The notes under the pieces are model-generated. The model made no database searches. It saw only the letters and a list, made by a program, of their open reading frames with translations, and was not told where the DNA came from. From assembly GCA_015055655.1 (NCBI GenBank), contig SVHW01000002.1:62001-126000 (forward strand): 64,000 bases of DNA, read 5' to 3'. Below are positions 1 to 9,300 of the stretch, piece by piece. Positions within the stretch are counted from its first letter, which is position 1, and each line of letters starts with the position of its first letter. A program made the translations under genes and the position numbers. This DNA comes from Clostridiales bacterium (GTDB lineage Bacteria; Bacillota; Clostridia; Christensenellales; Borkfalkiaceae).

Positions 1-197
1 CCGTTTGAGGGTTAACGCCCGTTTTTGCCGCAACTTCTTTTACTTCAAACGTACCGAAGCCAACGAGAGAAACTTTATCGCCTGCTTTCAACGCTTCCGT
101 AATCGTTTCGATAAACGCGTTGTACGCAATCGTTGCATCCTTTTCCGTGAAATCGGCCTTTCTAGCCATTACTTTAATTAAATCACCTTTGTTCATA
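1..197 (-). CDS. HU-family DNA-binding protein (3' end outside window)
   Basis: Translating leftward from the ATG at 197 gives MNKGDLIKVMARKADF and continues through a segment with the typical KVSLVGFGTFEV core of bacterial HU (helix-turn-helix arm region, DNA-bending nucleoid protein). About 65 of the expected ~90 residues are present; the DNA-binding beta arm and C terminus lie beyond the left edge. The start is supported by a purine-rich ribosome site just upstream and by a consensus promoter at 259-288. HU binds and bends DNA non-specifically as a dimer in the nucleoid. Assignment is firm; the exact paralogue (HU versus a sporulation or phage HU) cannot be told from this fragment. Confidence 0.93.
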
Positions 198-258
198 AGT
201 TTATTATCCCCTTTTTTGGTAAATTCTTGAAAAACAGGAAACATTTTCAAGTATCTTA

Positions 259-288
259 ATTATACCCTATATGGCGTACTCTTGTCAA
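259..288 (-). promoter_or_regulatory. SigA-type promoter for HU
   Basis: On the minus strand TTGACA (288-283) and TATAAT (264-259) are separated by 18 bp. They lie about 60 nt upstream of the HU start codon. Confidence 0.8.
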
Positions 289-369
289 GTGTAACGTGGA
301 AAAAAATGTCGAAAAAGCCCATATTTCCGTATTTTTGTGCTACTTATCGCTAAAAAGAGTGGATTTTAT

Positions 370-400
370 AAAAAAAAGCCGAACGTACGCTCGGCTTTTT
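370..400 (-). terminator. Intrinsic terminator of rplI-yitT
   Basis: AAAAAGCCGA and TCGGCTTTTT form a stem around an 8-nt loop. A U-tract follows in the minus direction, directly after the yitT stop codon. Confidence 0.8.
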
Positions 401-405
401 CTCTA

Positions 406-1431
406 TTACGCTGATAATTCGTCGGAATAGAAACCCAAACCCAACACTTGGGACACCTTGGTGGTGAAGGCAAACGATTCGGGGTCGATTTCCTTGACGA
501 TTCGCTTTAAGGTGGTCACCTGTCTTCTGCTGACGACGCAAAGGAGCATTGCGCGCGGTTCTTTCGTGTACATACCCGTGGCAGGTACGCTGGTTACGCC
601 GCGGTTGAGTTCCTTCATTAAAACAAAACTCATTTCGTCGGGTTTGTTGGTAATAATACGGTATTCGATAGCGGAGTGGAAACCGCTGGTAATGGCTTCG
701 TTGGCTTTGCTTTCTATATACGATTCAAAGACGGACATCATAATAGGGAGCAGCGTCAATGCGTATTTATTCAGCGAGTTGTCAACGCCTTCTTCCGGTT
801 TGAAAACGAAGATAGAAGATGCGATAACGATACAATTGATAAGGAAGATTACGCGCGCGATACTGCCGGCGTTAAATTTCCTTTGGATAACGACGGCGAG
901 GATATCCGCGCCTCCCGTCGAGCCGCCGATTTTGAACGCAAGCGCAACGGCTACGCCGATGCAAAGACCGCCTGCAATCGCAGCAAATATTTTTTCCGCA
1001 CCGTTGCCAAAATCAATTTGGAAATGGGGAAAAGCGAGTTCTATCAAGGCAAGCCACGCCGTTTGCAACCCGATATGCGCCGCCGTTAAAATGGCAAATT
1101 TCTTCTTTACAAAGAAGAAAGAGAAGATGACGAGGGGCATATTGACGGAAAATACGATGATGTATTGCGGGATATGGAACGCTTCGTCCAAAAGGATAGC
1201 GATACCGCTAATGCCGCCGATAGTGAACTCGTTTGGTAAAATTAAACTATACGCCGCAAAGGAAACGAGAAAAGAAGAAAGGAGCAAAATAAACACCGTT
1301 TGCGTCCAATAGAAAATTTTGCCGCGACGGGTAGTCGCTTCCTTTTTCAAATCTTCTCTGGTGATTTTTTTTGGCAAAACGGACGTCGCCGTTTCTTCCG
1401 TTTGCGCGATATTTTCCTGTAATTCGTCCAT
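406..1431 (-). CDS. YitT family membrane protein (DUF161 + DUF2179)
   Basis: A 341-residue integral membrane protein. After a charged cytoplasmic N terminus (about 40 residues) come five or six hydrophobic segments including the family-typical LILPNEFTIGGISGIAILL stretch. A soluble C-terminal DUF2179 domain of about 80 residues follows (segment with EYRIITNKPDEM and RGVTSVPATGMYTKEP). Length and order match Bacillus YitT/YqfU-type proteins, whose function is not established. The gene starts 15 bp after the rplI stop and shares its promoter and terminator, so the two are co-transcribed. DUF2179 is structurally related to small ligand-binding domains, so a sensing role is possible but unproven. 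Confidence 0.9.
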   Translation of the reverse strand: MDELQENIAQTEETATSVLPKKITREDLKKEATTRRGKIFYWTQTVFILLLSSFLVSFAAYSLILPNEFTIGGISGIAILLDEAFHIPQYIIVFSVNMPLVIFSFFFVKKKFAILTAAHIGLQTAWLALIELAFPHFQIDFGNGAEKIFAAIAGGLCIGVAVALAFKIGGSTGGADILAVVIQRKFNAGSIARVIFLINCIVIASSIFVFKPEEGVDNSLNKYALTLLPIMMSVFESYIESKANEAITSGFHSAIEYRIITNKPDEMSFVLMKELNRGVTSVPATGMYTKEPRAMLLCVVSRRQVTTLKRIVKEIDPESFAFTTKVSQVLGLGFYSDELSA

Positions 1432-1446
1432 GGTTCCGCCTGCGTA

Positions 1447-1887
1447 TTATAAGCTGTCTACGACGACGGTGATTTTTGCCACGACGCCTTCCATTAAACG
1501 GATTTCCGCAGGGAACGAGCCAAGCGTTTTCACCGAGTCCATTTTAATCTTTTTCTTATCCACGTCAAAACCGATTTCCGCAAGCGCTGCCGCTACGTTT
1601 GCTGCGGTTACGCTGCCGAAGGTTTTTCCGTTTTCACCCGTTTTAATACGCACGGTCACCGATTTTTTATCCAAAGCTGCTGCCAATTCCTTCAACGCTT
1701 TCACTTCTTCCGCTTTATGGAAAGCAGCCGCTTCCTTTTTTTGTTGCGCTTCGTGGACGTTTGCTGCGGAGGCTACCGTGGCGAAGCCCTTTTTAATAAG
1801 GAAATTTCTGCCGTAGCCGTCGGCTACTTCCACGACGTCGCCTTTTTTGCCCGTGCCTTTTACGTCCGCGGTTAATAATACTTTCAT
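1447..1887 (-). CDS. rplI: 50S ribosomal protein L9
   Basis: The 146-residue product begins MKVLLTADVKGTGKKGDVV and continues with the diagnostic VADGYGRNFLIKKG motif of the L9 N-terminal rRNA-binding domain. A charged connecting helix (about residues 40-75) and a C-terminal domain follow. Length matches the usual 148 residues. L9 binds 23S rRNA near the L1 stalk. AAGGAG lies 8 nt before the ATG and a consensus promoter sits at 1939-1967. The gene leads a two-gene unit with yitT. Confidence 0.97.
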   Translation of the reverse strand: MKVLLTADVKGTGKKGDVVEVADGYGRNFLIKKGFATVASAANVHEAQQKKEAAAFHKAEEVKALKELAAALDKKSVTVRIKTGENGKTFGSVTAANVAAALAEIGFDVDKKKIKMDSVKTLGSFPAEIRLMEGVVAKITVVVDSL

Positions 1888-1938
1888 ACACTTTCTCCTT
1901 GCGCGGTTTTTGCGCCGCTTTATATACTTTACGTTATT

Positions 1939-1967
1939 ATTTTACAAGAAAATTTTGCAAATGTCAA
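1939..1967 (-). promoter_or_regulatory. SigA-type promoter for rplI-yitT
   Basis: TTGACA (1967-1962), a 17-bp spacer and TAAAAT (1944-1939) on the minus strand, about 50 nt before the rplI start. Confidence 0.75.
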
Positions 1968-2021
1968 TAATCTTTGCGCAATTTACCCATACTGCTTTTA
2001 CATAAAAAGGAGGATTTCGTG

Positions 2022-2192
2022 ATGATGAACGAACGTGGTCAAGAAGTAAACACCAGCATTGGTTGCGGCGTAACCGATTGCAAGTACAACCGCAGCGGCG
2101 ATTATTGCACGCTTAGAAAAATTCACGTAGGCAACGTATGCAGTTGCGACGCGGAAAGCTGTACTTGCTGCGACAGTTTCGAAAGAAAGTAA
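2022..2192 (+). CDS. DUF1540 domain protein
   Basis: A 56-residue Cys-rich protein. The region SIGCGVTDCKYNRSGDYCTL with later CSCDAESCTCC gives eight cysteines in the DUF1540 pattern (a probable metal-binding fold, function unknown, common in Clostridia). I start it at the first of two adjacent ATGs (2022, 2025) because AAAAGGAGG lies just upstream. An earlier in-frame ATG at 1974 has no ribosome site and would precede that signal. It is monocistronic, with a terminator at 2226-2259. No clear promoter is visible upstream. Confidence 0.85.
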   Translation: MMNERGQEVNTSIGCGVTDCKYNRSGDYCTLRKIHVGNVCSCDAESCTCCDSFERK

Positions 2193-2225
2193 AGCCGCTT
2201 TACAAAACAAGAAACTGTGTGAAAA

Positions 2226-2259
2226 AAAACCGTCTTTGTCTATAACAAGGACGGTTTTT
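2226..2259 (+). terminator. Intrinsic terminator after DUF1540 gene
   Basis: AACCGTC pairs with GACGGTT, with further inner pairing, and is followed by TTTTT. Confidence 0.75.
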
Positions 2260-2272
2260 CCTTTTCAAATGC

Positions 2273-2301
2273 TTGCGTTTTCAAAAAAACAAGAGTATAA
2301 T
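2273..2301 (+). promoter_or_regulatory. Probable promoter for EIIC-like/PHP operon
   Basis: TTGCGT and TATAAT are 17 bp apart; the -10 is consensus and the -35 weak. A palindrome AGCTATATAGCT (2311-2322) sits just downstream of the expected transcription start and could be an operator. Confidence 0.55.
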
Positions 2302-2356
2302 GTGAATAATAGCTATATAGCTAAAGAAAAAATCTTGTAGATGAGGAGAGAGAATC

Positions 2357-3514
2357 ATGGAAGAAACTGTACAAGAAAAGAAGTCTTTTAAAGACAAAGC
2401 GATTGCGTATTTAAAAGCGCTCCCCAAACGCTATTTCATCACGGCGTTTTCGGGTATGGCGCAAGGCTTGTTCGTCACCCTTATAGCGGGTACGATTTTG
2501 GCGTTGATTGCCGGTTGGATTGGCGATAATTATATCGGTAACACGTTATTATACATAGCGAATATCGCCAAAGTGTTGATGGGCGCGGGTATCGGTATTG
2601 GTATTGCGCACGCATTGAAAAAGAACAAATTGCTTATTTTTTCCGCAGCAGTAGCGGGTATGATTGGCGCGTGGGCGGACCAATTGATTTACGGTGGTGG
2701 CGGTTACGCGGTTATCACGACGAAAATGGGCGCGGCGTTGCCCGGTAACCCCATTGGCGCGTACGTGTTGACGATGCTTGTTGTAGAAATTGTAGAATTG
2801 TACGCTGGGAAGACGAAATTGGATATTATTCTTATCCCGCTTGGCGTACTGGTTTTGGCGCTTGGCGGTGTGTACGTGGCTTGGCCGTTTATCAAGTTGA
2901 TTGATTTGTTTGCAAAATTATTGGTTATTACAATCAACGCAGGGGAAGCGGTAAAAATTATCATTGGTATCGTTATTGCCGTGGTAATGGGTATTTTGCT
3001 TACTATGCCTACGTCGTCCGCTGCTATTTGGGTGGCGATTGCTACTTCTAATACAGCGCAGACAAATCCTGAGGTATTCGCAATTGCAGGCGGCGCAGCG
3101 GTTGCTGGTTGCGCGGCGCATATGATTGGCTTTGCCGTTGCTTCGTTTAGAGAAAATAAAGTGGGCGGCTTGATTTCCCAAGGTATTGGTACGAGTATGT
3201 TACAAATCCCCAATATTATGAAAAAGCCAATAATTATGCTTCCTGAAATTATCGCCAGCATATTTGCAGGGTTGGTTGCCGTGCTCCTTGATATCCGTTG
3301 TACGGCGGCAGGCGGCGGTATGGGTACTAGCGGTCTTGTAGGTTTGTTTGGCGTAATCGATGCAAGCGTGGCTGCAGGGGTGCCTACGTTAAATATAGTG
3401 CTTGGTATTGTACTTTGCTTGTTTGTAATTCCTGCTGCGGTGTCGCTTGCGGTAAGCGAACTGATGAGAAAGAAGGGTTGGATTAAATTTGGCGACCAAA
3501 GCTTAGACGTATAA
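2357..3514 (+). CDS. EIIC-like membrane transporter (PTS_EIIC_2 family)
   Basis: A 385-residue, very hydrophobic protein with about nine to ten membrane segments after a 40-residue cytoplasmic N terminus. The segments YFITAFSGMAQGLFVTLIAGT and GAGIGIGIAHALKKNKL match the PTS_EIIC_2 family of stand-alone IIC-like permeases in Firmicutes. No IIA or IIB domain is encoded nearby, so phosphotransferase coupling is doubtful. GAGGAGAGAG precedes the ATG. The downstream PHP-domain gene begins 3 bp after the stop, so they are translated from one message. Substrate unknown. Confidence 0.8.
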   Translation: MEETVQEKKSFKDKAIAYLKALPKRYFITAFSGMAQGLFVTLIAGTILALIAGWIGDNYIGNTLLYIANIAKVLMGAGIGIGIAHALKKNKLLIFSAAVAGMIGAWADQLIYGGGGYAVITTKMGAALPGNPIGAYVLTMLVVEIVELYAGKTKLDIILIPLGVLVLALGGVYVAWPFIKLIDLFAKLLVITINAGEAVKIIIGIVIAVVMGILLTMPTSSAAIWVAIATSNTAQTNPEVFAIAGGAAVAGCAAHMIGFAVASFRENKVGGLISQGIGTSMLQIPNIMKKPIIMLPEIIASIFAGLVAVLLDIRCTAAGGGMGTSGLVGLFGVIDASVAAGVPTLNIVLGIVLCLFVIPAAVSLAVSELMRKKGWIKFGDQSLDV

Positions 3515-3517
3515 GAT

Positions 3518-4552
3518 ATGAAGAAATATTTGTTGCCCGAAAAAGGGGAATTTTACAAGGCGAATTTGCATACGCATACCACCGTTTCCGACGGACAAAT
3601 GACGCCCGAAGAGATAAAGGACGCGTATATGGCGCAAGGGTATTCTATCGTGGCGTATAGCGACCACGAGATTTTAGTGCCGCATAACGAACTCACGGAC
3701 GAGAATTTCTTAGCGATTACGGCGGCGGAAATTGCAATCAATTTGTATCATACTTCGCCTGCGTACTCGTTTATCAAAACGTATCATTTCAATCTGTATT
3801 CGAAAGAGCCGACGAAGAATATCTTGCCCGTGTTCGATAAGGAGTACACGGCTCCCTTTACCAATCTTGTCGTTTCCAAGGAGCAAGAAGCGCATACGTT
3901 CAAACGCGCGTACACGAAAGAAAGCGTCAACGAAACGATAGCGCGCGCCAACGCCGACGGCTTTTTAGTGGCGTATAACCACCCCGTTTGGTCGTTGCAA
4001 GATTATACCGATTACGAATACCTGCAAGGAATTTGGGGGATAGAGTGTTTTAATTCTGGCACGAACCGAGAAGGATTGCCCGACACGGATAGACCTTTTC
4101 ACGATTTGCTTTCGCAAGGGAAAACGGTATTTCCCTTGGCGACGGACGACACGCATATTCCTGAGGATAGGTTTGGCGGATTTGTAATGGTAAAAGCCGA
4201 AAACTTGGAATACGACAACGTGCTGACGGCGCTGGAAAGAGGGGATTTTTACGCGTCCACCGCGCCGATTATCGAGCGATTGTATATCGAAGACGGCGTC
4301 GTGCATATCGAGTGTTCGCCCGTTAGGGAAATCCGTCTAAACACCGAACGCCGCTACGCGTGGAGCGTTCGCAAAAAGGAAGGGGAAGCGCTTACGAGCG
4401 CGGATATGGATATCAACGTATACCTTTGGCAAACGGCGCAAGAAGATAAATGGAGAAAACCGTTTATCCGATTAACGCTGGTGGACGAACAGGGTAAAAC
4501 GGCGTATACGCGCGCCTATTTCTTAGAGGAAATTTTGGATACGACGAAGTAA
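3518..4552 (+). CDS. PHP-domain metal-dependent phosphoesterase
   Basis: A 344-residue protein opening with the PHP motif I (HTHTTVSDG, His18 and His20) and motif II (YSDHE near residue 50). Later His and Asp residues (YNHPVW; ATDDTHIPE) complete the usual trinuclear metal site. Such proteins hydrolyse phosphate esters such as 3',5'-nucleotides or histidinol phosphate; the substrate here is unknown. No signal peptide is seen, so it is cytoplasmic. It follows the membrane protein by 3 bp and probably acts with it. A strong bidirectional terminator follows. Confidence 0.85.
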   Translation: MKKYLLPEKGEFYKANLHTHTTVSDGQMTPEEIKDAYMAQGYSIVAYSDHEILVPHNELTDENFLAITAAEIAINLYHTSPAYSFIKTYHFNLYSKEPTKNILPVFDKEYTAPFTNLVVSKEQEAHTFKRAYTKESVNETIARANADGFLVAYNHPVWSLQDYTDYEYLQGIWGIECFNSGTNREGLPDTDRPFHDLLSQGKTVFPLATDDTHIPEDRFGGFVMVKAENLEYDNVLTALERGDFYASTAPIIERLYIEDGVVHIECSPVREIRLNTERRYAWSVRKKEGEALTSADMDINVYLWQTAQEDKWRKPFIRLTLVDEQGKTAYTRAYFLEEILDTTK

Positions 4553-4569
4553 CGTAGAATAAAAAGAAT

Positions 4570-4608
4570 AACCCCCTTGGCAAACGAGTGTTTCGCCAAG
4601 GGGGTTTT
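4570..4608. terminator. Bidirectional terminator between PHP gene and DUF1846 gene
   Basis: A 12-bp perfect stem (AACCCCCTTGGC with GCCAAGGGGGTT), T-rich on the right and A-rich on the left, lies between convergent genes. Confidence 0.9.
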
Positions 4609-4622
4609 GCGTGTCGTTTTTG

Positions 4623-6083
4623 TTATCTTTTCGGTTCACACGTGACGTGCATACCCAGCGATTTGAACGTTCTTTCATCGATATGGGACAGCATCACCGT
4701 AGAGTGCACTTCGCAATTTTTTAATTTGTCAATTTGACTGATAGCGAGCTTTGCCATCGGGTCGGTTACGGCGCAAATGGAGAGCGCCATTAAAATTTCG
4801 TCCGTGTGCAAACGGGGGTTGTTTGCGCCCATATGGTTTACCTTTAAGCGTTGAATCGGTTCGATAATCGTCGGGGAGATAAGCTCGATAGAATCGTCGA
4901 TATTGCCAAGTTTTTTCAAGGCGTTCAGTATCGCCGCGGCGCTCGCGCCAAGCAAATCGCTGGTCTTTCCCGTAATGATAGAGCCATCGTTCAATTCGAT
5001 GGCAACGGCAGGCGCGCCCGTTGTTTCCGCTTTGGCAAGCGCGGGGGCAACGGCTTTTCTACTTTCCGTAGAAATTCCCGATTTGCTCATCAACAACTCT
5101 AATTTCGCCACGACGTCTTTGCTGATTCTGCCCTTTCTTGCGTCGCAAAGCGCCGAGTAATATCTACGGACGATTTCGTTTTCCGAGGCGCACTTGCACG
5201 CTTCGTCGTCCACGATACAAAAACCTGCCATATTTACGCCCATATCCGTAGGGGATTTATAGGGGGAATAGCCGAGGATTTGTTTTAACATTGCCGATAC
5301 GACGGGGAAGATTTCCACGTCGCGGTTGTAATTTACGGCAAGCTTCCCATACGCCTCTAAATGGTACGGGTCTATCATATTGACGTCGTTCAAATCGGCG
5401 GTTGCCGCTTCGTAGGCAAGGTTGACGGGGTGTGATAAAGGCAAATTCCAAATAGGGAACGTTTCAAATTTTGCATACCCCGCTTTTACGCCGCGCAAAT
5501 TTTCGTGATAGAGCTGGGAAAGGCAGGTTGCCATTTTACCGCTGCCGGGCCCGGGTGCGGTGACGACGACGAGTTTTCTCGTCGTAGGGACGTATTCGTT
5601 TTTGCCATAGCCTTCTTCGCTGACGATTTTTTGTACGTCGGAGGGATAACCGTCGATGGCGTAGTGTTTATACACCTTTACCCCGAGGTTTTCCAAACGT
5701 TTGATAAACCCGTCTACGGCAGGCTGGGGAGAATACATCGTCATTACTACGCTGCCCACGTATAAGCCTTTCGCTTGGAAAATATCCAAAAGCCGAATAA
5801 CGTCTGCGTCGTAAGTGATGCCCAAATCGCTTCTGTATTTATTCTTAATAATATCGTTGGCGCTGATAACGACGAGGATTTCCGCGACGTCTTTCAGCTT
5901 TAACAGCATTTTGATTTTGCTGTCCGGTTCAAACCCGGGTAACACGCGTGAAGCGTGGTAATCGTCGAATAGCTTTCCGCCGAATTCGAGATAGAGTTTG
6001 TCCCCGAAAGCTTGGATACGTTCGGAGATTTTTTCCGATTGCAGGGAAAGATATTGTTTATTGTCGAACCCGATTGTATTCAT
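4623..6083 (-). CDS. DUF1846 family protein
   Basis: A 486-residue protein matching DUF1846 in length and motifs, including IGFDNKQYLSLQSEKI at the N terminus, a nucleotide-loop-like TAPGPGSGKMATCLSQLY and NHMGANNPRLHTDE near the C terminus. Bacterial DUF1846 proteins fold like nucleotide-binding enzymes, but no reaction is established. I start it at 6083, not at the in-frame ATG at 6185: a consensus promoter occupies 6121-6149, downstream of that earlier codon, and the family begins MNTIGFD. Monocistronic. Confidence 0.93.
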   Translation of the reverse strand: MNTIGFDNKQYLSLQSEKISERIQAFGDKLYLEFGGKLFDDYHASRVLPGFEPDSKIKMLLKLKDVAEILVVISANDIIKNKYRSDLGITYDADVIRLLDIFQAKGLYVGSVVMTMYSPQPAVDGFIKRLENLGVKVYKHYAIDGYPSDVQKIVSEEGYGKNEYVPTTRKLVVVTAPGPGSGKMATCLSQLYHENLRGVKAGYAKFETFPIWNLPLSHPVNLAYEAATADLNDVNMIDPYHLEAYGKLAVNYNRDVEIFPVVSAMLKQILGYSPYKSPTDMGVNMAGFCIVDDEACKCASENEIVRRYYSALCDARKGRISKDVVAKLELLMSKSGISTESRKAVAPALAKAETTGAPAVAIELNDGSIITGKTSDLLGASAAAILNALKKLGNIDDSIELISPTIIEPIQRLKVNHMGANNPRLHTDEILMALSICAVTDPMAKLAISQIDKLKNCEVHSTVMLSHIDERTFKSLGMHVTCEPKR

Positions 6084-6120
6084 AACCGTCTTTTTTCCGC
6101 CTGTAAATATTATCTTTTCT

Positions 6121-6149
6121 ATTGTAACAAATAAAGCGTAAAATGTCAA
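6121..6149 (-). promoter_or_regulatory. SigA-type promoter for DUF1846 gene
   Basis: TTGACA (6149-6144), 17 bp, TACAAT (6126-6121) on the minus strand. Confidence 0.85.
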
Positions 6150-6241
6150 TGCTAGGGGAAGAAAAAAAGTTAATTTTGCCGACATTTTTTTAATTTATTA
6201 AAAAATAAATATTTTTATTGGAGTTTTTTTCAAATTCCGCC

Positions 6242-6270
6242 TTGACCAAAAGGAAAAAGTATATTATAAT
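6242..6270 (+). promoter_or_regulatory. SigA-type promoter for giant lipoprotein
   Basis: TTGACC, 17 bp, TATAAT, about 40 nt before the start codon. Confidence 0.8.
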
Positions 6271-6312
6271 GTATAATGAAAGTATTTGTAATCAGGGGGG
6301 ATGGAAAAACTG

Positions 6313-9300
6313 ATGAAAAAAATAAAAAGAATTTTGTTGACGTTTTTGCTTTGTTTGCTTTCTATCTTTTCCATAGGGGTTTTCGCTTCGTGTGACGAAG
6401 AAGGCACGGGCGGCGAACAAAATAGCGAACAAACAGGCGGCGATAATACGGGCGGAGAAGACGACGGCGGTGAAGATGACGGCGGCGAGGACGACGGCGG
6501 TGAAGAATCGCAACCCGTTAAGTTGGGCCAGGTACAATTAACGATTAGCGAAACGGGGCTTGTTAGTTGGGAAGCGGTGGAAAACGCTGATTCTTATCAA
6601 TTTACGCGTAACGGTGGTAAAACGATTATCAATACCACCGGATTAAGCGTGCAACTTTCCAAAGGACAAACGTTACAGGTGCGCGCGGTGGGCGACGGCG
6701 TAAAGTTTACGACGGGCGATTGGAGTGAGGAAATTACCTACGGCGAACCTGCGCATACCTGCGCTTTCGATAAACAGGTAGCGGAGGACGATTATAAAGC
6801 CAGCGACGCTACTTGTGAAGTAAAAGCGACCTATTATTATTCTTGCGAGTGCGGTGAAAAAGGCACGGAAACGTTTGAATACGGCGATTTCGCGGCTTGC
6901 GCAGACGAGGACGACGACCATAAGTGCGACGTATGCGGCGAAACGTTGAGTGACTGCGCGGACGAGGACGACGACCATAAGTGCGACGTATGCGGCGAAA
7001 CGTTGAGTGACTGCGCGGACGAGGATGACGACCATAAGTGCGACGTATGCGATGAAACGTTGAGTGACTGCGCAGACGAGGATGATGACCATAAGTGCGA
7101 CGTATGCGGCGAAACGTTGAGCGAACATACGGGTGGTGAAGCTACTTGTACGGAAAAAGCCACGTGCGCGGTTTGTGGGGAACAATACGGCGAATTGAAA
7201 TCGCACGTTTACAACCAAGAGGTGGCAACCGATACGTATAAAGCGACGGACGCTACGGCGGAAGCGAAGGCGACGTATTACTATTCTTGCGAGTGTGGCG
7301 CAAAAGGAACGGAAACGTTTGAATACGGCGAAGTTTTACATACTTGTTCTTATACGGCAAAAGTTATCGACGACAAATACAAAGTGAGCGACGCTACTTG
7401 CGTTACGCCTGCGATGTATAGATATTCTTGTGCGGAGTGCGGCGAAGCAGGCACGAAAGTGTTTATAAACGGCAGCGCGACGGGTGAGCATACGGGCGGC
7501 GTGGCTACGGAAGAAAGTGGCCCTATTTGTGACGTTTGCGGACAGGAATACGGTGAAAAATTGCCGAGTGATGACCCGCACGTATGCGTGTTCGACCAAG
7601 AAGTGGTTCGCGAGGATTATAAGGCGAGCGACGCCACTTGTGAGGCAAAAGCGACCTATTATTATTCTTGCGAGTGCGGTGAAAAAGGCACGGAAACGTT
7701 TGAATACGGCGATTTTGCGGCTTGCGCGGACGAAGACAACGACCATAATTGTGACGTATGTGGTGAAAAGTTAAGCGAATGCGCTGACAACGATAACGAC
7801 CACAACTGTGACGTATGCGGTGAAACGTTGAGTGACTGCGCTGACGAAGACAACGACCACCTTTGCGATATCTGCGGCGAAACGTTGAGTGAATGCGCGG
7901 ACGACGATAACGACCACAACTGTGACGTATGCGGTGAAACGTTGAGTGATTGCGCTGACAACGATAACGACCACAACTGTGATATCTGCGGCGACAAGTT
8001 AAGCGATTGCGCAGACGACGATAACGACCACGCTTGCGATATCTGCGGCGAAAAGATAAGTGATTGCGCGGACGACGATAACGACCACGCTTGCGATATC
8101 TGCGGTGAAAAGATAAGCGATTGTGCGGACGAAGACAACGACCATAATTGTGACGTTTGCGGCGAAAAGATAAGTGATTGCGCTGACGGCAATAACAACC
8201 ATAAGTGCGATACTTGCGGTGAAACGTTGACGACCTGTGCTGACAGCAACAACGACCACAACTGTGATATTTGTGGGGCTGGTATCTCGTCCTGCATAGA
8301 CGAAGATAACGATACGTATTGTGATATTTGTGGAACGAAAACCCACGATTGCATTGACGAAAATAATAATCACGCTTGTGACGTATGCGGTACGACGTTA
8401 AGCGACTGCGCTGATAATGATAACGACCACAACTGCGATATCTGCGGCGAAACGTTAAGCGAATGCGCTGACAACGATAACGACCATAAGTGCGATACTT
8501 GCGGTACGACGTTAAGCGAATGTGCTGACAATGATAACGACCATAACTGCGACGTTTGCGGCGACAAGTTAAGCGATTGCGCTGACAACGATAACGACCA
8601 CGCTTGCGATATCTGCGGCGAAACGTTGACGACTTGCGCTGATAACGATAACGACCATAACTGCGACGTATGTGGCGACAAATTAAGTGACTGCGCAGAC
8701 GAAGACAACGACCACAACTGTGACGTTTGCGGTGATATGTTAAGCGAATGCGCTGACGAAGACAACGACCATAACTGCGATATCTGCGGTGAAACGTTAA
8801 CGACTTGTGCAGATAACGACAATGACCATAACTGCGATATTTGTGGCACGAAGTTAAGCGAATGCGCTGACAACGATAACGACCATAAGTGTGATACTTG
8901 CGGTGAAACGTTAACGACCTGCGCTGACAACGATAACGACCACAACTGTGACCTTTGCGGTGAAAAGGTAAGCGATTGCACAGACGAAGACAACGACCAT
9001 AAGTGCGATATCTGCGGTGAAACGTTAACGACTTGTGCAGATAACGACAACGACCACAACTGTGATATCTGCGGCGAAAAGATAAGTGATTGCGCGGACG
9101 ACGATAACGACCATAAGTGTGATACTTGCGGCACTACGTTGAGCGAATGCGCTGACGAAGACAACGACCACGCTTGTGATATCTGCGGCGAAAAGATAAG
9201 CGATTGCGCAGACGAAGATAACGACCACGCTTGTGACGTTTGCGGTGATAAGTTAAGCGAATGCGCAGACGACGATAACGACCACGCTTGCGATATCTGC

